This document shows positions 59,280 through 64,000 of a stretch of 64,000 nt of DNA, piece by piece. The notes beneath the pieces were generated by a model that was not told the DNA's origin, ran no database searches, and was given only the letters and a program-made list of their open reading frames with translations. Origin of the DNA: Apostichopus japonicus (Eukaryota > Echinodermata > Holothuroidea > Aspidochirotida > Stichopodidae); the NCBI RefSeq assembly GCF_037975245.1, contig NC_092583.1, positions 1,345,764 through 1,409,763 on the forward strand, read 5' to 3'. The position numbers and the translations under genes are program-made. The first letter of the stretch is position 1. Every line of letters begins with the position of its first letter.

Positions 59280-59680
59280 AAGTGCTGTAGCCTACACTAC
59301 GTTACAGTATAAACTAGGCTAAAGCAGACCTAGGCAAATGTAGGCCTAATGTTAAATGCGCAATCACTGGTATCACCTGACCTATGCCTACAGTACTAAT
59401 TTGGTCATGCGGATTCCCTAAATTCGCATTATACAGCTGCAGAGATACATTGTAGGCCCACAGTCGCCGCGTTTGAATATCAAGTTGTAACCACTTTCAG
59501 TCTGCACAGTCCTAGCCTAACAGTAACAATAACATTTAACAACATTGTGAGGCTTTAGGCCTAGACAGGGAAACATCGATTTCAAGCACTTCACTGACTT
59601 GTCACCCAATTACCAGCTAGCCTATTTGCTTTTGGGAAGGCCTACTGTAAACTTTAATAAAAGTGCATAGGCCTAGTTAG
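59280..59680. repeat. TAGGCCTA-rich domain upstream of the STX17 unit
   Basis: Repeated GTAGGCCTAA, TTTAGGCCTAG and CATAGGCCTAG words, as upstream of EXO1. Confidence 0.65.
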
Positions 59681-59684
59681 AAAA

Positions 59685-60119
59685 ATGTCTCCTTGCTTAA
59701 TGCTTAGGCAGAGTCACAGGCTGTCCCTAGTAGTAAGTAGTAATATGCTGAACATTATTTATAAAAGAGAAGGCAAGAAATTTGAATTCAACAGTAACTG
59801 CAATGTGACCAGATTTACTAAAGAAATAACTGTGCAGGGCCAGGTTAACTTTGATAAATACAAAAAAGAATTATATCCCATGCCATGTGTTGAAATGGAA
59901 AAAGAATCCAGCACCTTACCAAGAGAGACACATGAAATCATTGACTCCTTACACAGTTACAGCATGATGTTTCAGCTAAGAGTGAGGTGTTTGCTCCAAA
60001 CCAGCCTACATGAATTGGCTGATCCATTGTGCAGAAAATACTTTGCATCTATCAGCACAGATTGTAAAGAAAATATTTCGCTTCTATTAGCACAGGTAGT
60101 AAAATCACCTGGACATTGA
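59685..60119 (+). CDS. unrecognised protein, 137-152 codons, immediately upstream of STX17
   Basis: ATG at 59685 (A at -3; in-frame TAA at 59658-59660) opens MSPCLMLRQSHRLSLVVSSN and continues with mixed, protein-like composition. I do not recognise a family. The Arg/Ser/Leu-rich start could be a mitochondrial presequence (inference). Unspliced it stops after 144 residues at 60117-60119. A donor (GCACAG|GTAGTA, exon end 60095, phase 0) followed by the acceptor GTTACAG at 60550 would instead replace the last 7 residues with VLIYSSVADSNDGDL and a TGA at 60596-60598, overlapping the STX17 ATG (60582). It may be an independent small gene, an upstream cistron of STX17, or chance. Confidence 0.5.
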   Translation: MSPCLMLRQSHRLSLVVSSNMLNIIYKREGKKFEFNSNCNVTRFTKEITVQGQVNFDKYKKELYPMPCVEMEKESSTLPRETHEIIDSLHSYSMMFQLRVRCLLQTSLHELADPLCRKYFASISTDCKENISLLLAQVVKSPGH

Positions 60120-60550
60120 GCAATTCTATAGCATTCTCAATCTACCCATACACCTGTTGATATAATGCTGGCACATTCCTACTACATAGCCACCATCACT
60201 GTTCTAGATCTGAATAGTTCCCTGGATTAAAAGTTTGAGTACACAAAGGCCTGTTTACTCACACAAAAGATGGCCCAGCTTACTATCACCATAGTAAAAT
60301 ACAATGGCATATCAACTCTCATGTGACACAGTAGCACTTTCAGTACCATTTATGATTTTGTTTAGTATCATTTATGATTTTAGTTCATCATTAAATATCG
60401 TTACAGGTCATACGATGGTTGAAGGCTTACATTGTACATGACATCTGTAGAATACTCCCATATGCATTTGTTTAGCAATTTTGTAGTATATGCTTTGCAA
60501 TGGCAGATCTAATGATTCCATCATCTTCTGATATTTCATCCCCGTTACAG
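60096..60550. other. putative intron between the upstream frame and the STX17 start exon
   Basis: AT-rich; CATTTATGATTTTGTTTAGT is duplicated locally near 60,349-60,380. Acceptor CCCGTTACAG at its end. Confidence 0.5.
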
Positions 60551-60581
60551 GTCTTAATTTATTCGTCAGTGGCAGACAGCA

Positions 60582-60761
60582 ATGATGGCGACCTTTGACT
60601 CTATGAGTTCTAGCATGACAGAGAGCATGACCGCTAACTTCATCGATCCAGTAAACAAACAACCCTTGAAGAGGCTCGAACCGACCATACAAAGATTTAC
60701 CAAAATAGCCCTGCCAACTGATTTGGGAAGATTATCGCAACACAAGAAAATGATTAAAAGA
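60582..60761 (+). CDS. STX17: STX17 first coding exon (residues 1-60)
   Basis: Starts ATGATGGCG; donor AAAAGA|GTAAGC, phase 0. Acceptor at 60550. Encodes a Ser/Thr/Met-rich leader and then PLKRLEPTIQRFTKIALPTD. Confidence 0.93.
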
Positions 60762-63198
60762 GTAAGCATAAATCAGGTCTTAGAATGCCAGTCAAATATG
60801 TGGGTTAAATTTGTATTTAAAAAAATAGCATAAATAGTATGACATTTCTGGCATATAGGTGAAACTTTAGTAGCACCAAAGCACAAAGAATAAGTCAGTT
60901 TTAACTTTGGCACTGTGTCAAAGCATAAGCTGCACACCAGCGGCAAAATCCTCTGCAAGCAATGCTGGATCATTATCAAAGTACAGAGGTTATCCCCTAC
61001 AGCTTAGCAGTGTCTATTGTGTGAACCTATGGAGCACAAAAAGATTCCGTATTATGTAACCAATTTGATGGATGAGGCCTCGGAAATTGAAAAGGTTATT
61101 TCTCCAAAAATAAAAGCGAAAAAAAAAATATATAAAAGTAGTATAGTACAACCTAGGAATTATAGCAGTGATGTTTAATGTTCTACAACTTAATCAGCAT
61201 TTATTCTTTTGGCCTACAGTCATTATACTTCGCCCATCCTTGACGTTTGTACAACATCTTCAAGAAATAGTCATTTTGAGTCTCATTAATTAGTTAATTT
61301 GCTCTCTGTTTTGTTTTCCCCTTAAACAGTGTCGAGAGCAAGAAGACTGGGACAAGCTGAACACTGAACAAATCAATGCAAGATTAACAGTTCAGGTAAG
61401 CCAAGCAAAGCAAGTACTAGGTGTCAAATTTGTCCTGATACGTCTATTTTTGCGGCCATTATACTCGTAAAGAATTGCTCTAAAATGATGCAATTCCTAA
61501 ACAAAATTGAAAAAAGAAAAAAAAGGGTAAAAATGTGACAATAAAAGAAAGTGTAGAACATAGGTATTAAGCACCTAATTGAGTGAAAGAACGTATTGTT
61601 TTCTGCAGAGGTCAAAGGTCGCTTAAGGTCGACAGAGGTCAAAAGTCTGGAAAAATTGTAAACTCTCAAATTCAAAAGTCAAAACTTGTATTTATTCCAA
61701 AATTGATATATGTAATACCTTTATATTGAGCAAAGGAAACAGTTATGGTATTCTGCAGAGGTCAAAGTTCATTTGAGGTCGACAGAGGTCAAAGTCTGAA
61801 ATGGCAAAAAGAAAATTGTAAAATGTGGCAAGGAATCTCTAAGCCTCTTGGCTTCCTAGTTGAAAATCTAGAATCCTAGATGCAGTAATAGCTAAATTTA
61901 TTATTTATCGTTATCTTCTCTCTTAACACAGCAATTAAAAGCAAATATACGGGAGATGGACAAAGCCAGGTGTCAGATACGAGATGAAGACCTCCCTGCC
62001 CTAGATGCGAGAGTGAATCCATTGAAGGAGGAGGCGATGGAGGCGATTGCTAGCTTCATCATAGAATGTGGCATGGAGACACTGACATACACCCTGCCGG
62101 AGGATGTCCTCTTAGGGGGGAACGAGAGGGTCGTGGGGTCAGAGCAAACACCAAAGGGGACCGGTAGGTTTTTTTGTAAATTCAGGTGTCTGATAAATAT
62201 CTGATCTCATGTGAAATTTATGTGACATATTAAGTAGGCTGAACATTACCGGTATGGTTTTATCGTATGCATGTGAATTCACCTATCACCCCATTCAAAA
62301 ACGGAAATTTTTTTAAATAGATATTCCCATGGCTATAAGTCCATTGCTTTATATCAAAAAATAAAGATTGGAAAATTTTGACATCATTAAGGTCAAAACC
62401 ACATCGTTGTAGCATTTTATACGACCAAAAATATACATTTTTCATTTTTGGTGAAAGTCAAAGGTCATTTGAGGTCACCGCGGATCAAATTGTTAAAACC
62501 ATGTAATCACCATATCTCAATACTAGAGACTTGAACCAACCTCTAATTTAGTGTGTGAAAATCCACATTGAGTAAGAAAAGCCTATTGTTTCAGGTGGAG
62601 TTTCAGGTCATTTGGGATCTTCAGATGTCAAATCATGAAACCCTTGAAAACATGTACACCCTCACTATACATTAGGTCAAATTCATGAAGATAACAACTC
62701 ATGTTACATCATCGAATCCACAATGCATTTTTGCATTCTGGTTCAGATTTGGTTGCTTGTTATGTTTGAGATAGGGACAAGCTATGGAAATGCCGTTTCT
62801 AACCAACCATGTATGGAAATTTCTTTTCTATGTAAGTATGTCCCATTGTCCTCCTCTGGAATATCCCCTAAAAAGTGCAAAAATGATAAACTTTGGCTTT
62901 CAAATACTTGACAATTTCCTGACATTTTCTTTTGGTGCCATCTGGTATAAATGTACTTTGGTTAAGTAATGCGGAATACAATCTAGGTTTTTTTTTTTTT
63001 TCTGTTGATGATATTTTCACTTCTCTAACAGAGGCAGATGAGAGAAACCACATTCAAGATCAGGCGAGAGACGAGGAAGTCGAGAAGTTGCGCCGGACAC
63101 TCGAGGAGACAAAACACGTAGAGGAGACTTGGAACAAGTTGAAAGGGGACTTGGAAGATGTCAGTGCAACCATACAGGACTTTGCACAACAAGTCAAG
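60582..63198 (+). CDS. STX17: Syntaxin-17, N-terminal 215 residues (gene runs off right end)
   Basis: Exons 60582-60761, 61330-61395, 61932-62163 and 63032-63198 (645 nt, phases 0, 0, 1). The product matches syntaxin-17 along its length: LKRLEPTIQRFTKIALPTDL then GRLSQHKKMIKR; CREQEDWDKLNTEQINARLT; VQQLKANIREMDKARCQIRD; DARVNPLKEEAMEAIASFI; and EETWNKLKGDLEDVSATIQD, the start of the Qa-SNARE motif. Known role: Qa-SNARE with SNAP29 and VAMP8 in autophagosome-lysosome fusion; also ER-mitochondria contacts and early autophagy. The Habc-type helices are present. The rest of the SNARE motif and the C-terminal hairpin of two glycine-rich membrane segments must lie past base 64,000. There are two adjacent in-frame ATGs (60582, 60585). 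About 20 residues longer at the N-terminus than human. Confidence 0.95.
60762..61329. other. STX17 intron
   Basis: AT-rich; nothing notable. Confidence 0.6.
61330..61395 (+). CDS. STX17: STX17 exon (residues 61-82)
   Basis: CREQEDWDKLNTEQINARLT plus VQ; acceptor TTAAACAG, donor CAG|GTAAGC. 66 nt, phase 0. Confidence 0.95.
61396..61931. other. STX17 intron with AGGTCA direct-repeat clusters
   Basis: Two related blocks (61601-61645 and 61751-61795) read TTCTGCAGAGGTCAAAG, then AGGTCGACAGAGGTCAAA. The first contains AGGTCA-A-AGGTCG, a DR1 arrangement. Confidence 0.75.
61601..61795. repeat. two copies of an AGGTCA-rich repeat
   Basis: Half-sites in copy 1 are at 61609, 61616 (AGGTCG), 61626 (AGGTCG) and 61636. 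In copy 2 they are at 61759, 61776 (AGGTCG) and 61786. The spacing is shared, so they are copies of one repeat. Related sequence recurs at 62455-62480. Confidence 0.8.
61932..62163 (+). CDS. STX17: STX17 exon (residues 83-160)
   Basis: Acceptor TTAACACAG, donor GGGACCG|GTAGGT, phase 1. Encodes QLKANIREMDKARCQIRDED and NPLKEEAMEAIASFIIECGM. Confidence 0.95.
62164..63031. other. STX17 intron, contains further AGGTCA words
   Basis: AAAGTCAAAGGTCATTTGAGGTCACC-type sequence (62455-62480) again shows DR1-like and spaced AGGTCA half-sites. Otherwise plain AT-rich sequence with a T13 run before the last exon. Confidence 0.65.
63032..63198 (+). CDS. STX17: STX17 exon (residues 160-215), SNARE motif start
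   Basis: Acceptor TCTCTAACAG, donor GTCAAG|GTATAT, phase 0. Encodes EADERNHIQDQARDEEVEKL and VEETWNKLKGDLEDVSATIQ. Confidence 0.95.
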
Positions 63199-63443
63199 GT
63201 ATATATATATATATATATATATCAGTTTTGTAACCGGACAGAAATCCCAGTCTGTGAATTCCCAAAATAATGCATTTGATTCTCACAGGCTGTACAAGGA
63301 TCCTACAGTTCCCTCCTTTTTTCAATTTCCCGAAATTTTGCTTTTCTGAATCTACAAATGTGAGAGGATAGGCCGGCTCCAGTTTATGTTAGTTTGTTAC
63401 AGATGGGGGCTGTATTCCTTTGCTAGTGTTGTCAGAAGTTCTA

Positions 63444-63761
63444 GGCTAATAATAATAATATTTGCTTTTTATATAGCGCTTTATACCAGCGATAGGTCTC
63501 AAGCGCTTTAAAGACGTTATATTACCCCTGGTCAATGATAACCTGTCCCAGAGACAATCCCTCTAGGCGGCTGCAGTTACATACTGCGCCTATTAAATGA
63601 CAAGTTACCTCACAGGTACCCATTTAACCCCTGGGTGGAGAGAGGCAAGTGAGATTAAGCATCTTGCCCCAAGGACACAACGTAATGAACTAGGCATGAT
63701 TTGAACCAGCAATCCTTGGATCATGAGTCCGACGCCTTAGCCAATTGGCCACCACGCTCTC
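63444..63761 (-). repeat. tRNA-derived SINE, full length, antisense
   Basis: On the minus strand the head GAGCGTGGTGGCCAATTGGC carries an A-box-like TGGCCAATTGG. The anticodon-like arm is GGACTCATGATCC, and GCTGGTTCAAATC is the B box. The body follows and the 3' end is GCGCTATATAAAAAGCAAAT plus (ATT)n. About 320 bp. Confidence 0.8.
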
Positions 63762-63950
63762 AATGCTTTTTAATGCTTGCTGCATGTATTATCTGCACGT
63801 CTAAATTCAATTATTTATATTGCAATACAAAGCCTGCCGTGGTTGCTTTACAGGCTAGGTAGTTTAGGGAACCAAAACTTATATATGACCCAGAGCCACC
63901 TACATAATAAATCTAGCCGTCTTTTTAATAATAATAATAATAATTAGAAT

Positions 63951-64000
63951 CAGCAGTTATTTTTACGACGCTTAAGCGACCACAAATGTGGGAGAAACCC
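63951..64000 (-). repeat. SINE-like repeat, truncated by window end
   Basis: AGCAGTTATTTTTACGACGC then TTAAGCGACCACAAATGTGG; same family as 41655-41950. Preceded by an (AAT)n tail at 63,926-63,942. Confidence 0.55.

Larger units (their letters stand above)
57230..59684. other. intergenic region between the kinase and the STX17 unit
   Basis: Kinase 3'UTR first (AATAAA near 57,545). Then AT-rich sequence, an ATACA microsatellite (58625-58960), and from about 59,280 a TAGGCCTA-rich stretch ahead of the next transcription unit. No gene recognised. Confidence 0.6.
63199..64000. other. STX17 intron (incomplete) with SINEs
   Basis: Starts with a TA dinucleotide run (63200-63221). Contains the SINE at 63444-63761 and the beginning of another repeat at 63951-64000. 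Confidence 0.65.

Noticed and set aside
1-64000. CRISPR array, operon or prokaryotic origin
   Set aside because: Spliced genes, SINEs and hAT elements show this is animal nuclear DNA; the tandem arrays have no spacer structure.

Overview
This is eukaryotic (metazoan) nuclear DNA: AT-rich, with four genes of short exons and long introns, GT-AG splice sites that agree in phase, and a dense load of small DNA transposons, SINE-like repeats, minisatellites and microsatellites. The protein families and repeat style (hAT MITEs, TAGGCCTA-rich promoter flanks, AATAATAAT-tailed SINEs) suggest a marine invertebrate deuterostome, most likely an echinoderm such as a sea cucumber. That placement is inference; no marker gene fixes the species. 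Layout: (1) Minus strand, 1 to about 27,870: the 5' part of a TRAK/Milton gene (kinesin and dynein adaptor for mitochondrial transport). There are four supported coding exons plus a putative upstream start exon. One of the supported exons is an alternative first exon, so two promoters are likely. The gene continues beyond base 1. Its introns, one of about 18 kb, hold most of the repeats in the window, including a 4-kb TA-flanked DNA transposon and an 8-bp-TSD hAT MITE. (2) 27,871-33,774: intergenic, probably with a divergent promoter zone (ETS-like, CRE and E2F-like sites near 32,830-32,854). (3) Plus strand, 33,861-46,841: a complete EXO1 gene of 14 coding exons and 979 codons, with every catalytic acidic residue at the same number as in human EXO1, an MLH1-binding-type SRFF box and a PIP-type box. 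(4) 46,842-52,500: a repeat-rich intergenic region with hAT MITEs that carry perfect 8-bp target duplications, one of them only 30 bp long. (5) Plus strand, 53,755-57,229: an 825-residue protein kinase with a long basic disordered N-terminus and a C-terminal kinase domain with an HCD catalytic loop. (6) Plus strand, from 59,685 and running off the right end: syntaxin-17 (autophagosomal Qa-SNARE; 215 residues of its N-terminal region lie here). It is preceded by an unrecognised reading frame of 137 codons which, if spliced at the visible sites, ends 17 nt inside the STX17 start: a possible overlapping dicistronic transcript. The genes do not form one pathway: organelle transport (TRAK), mismatch repair and end resection (EXO1), an orphan kinase, and autophagosome-lysosome fusion (STX17). 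The most notable non-gene signals are the possible dicistron, the 4-kb transposon together with a widespread excess of TAC(A/T)GTA heptamers that match Tc1/mariner excision scars, a palindromic minisatellite built from a MITE's terminal motif, and the 30-bp micro-hAT.
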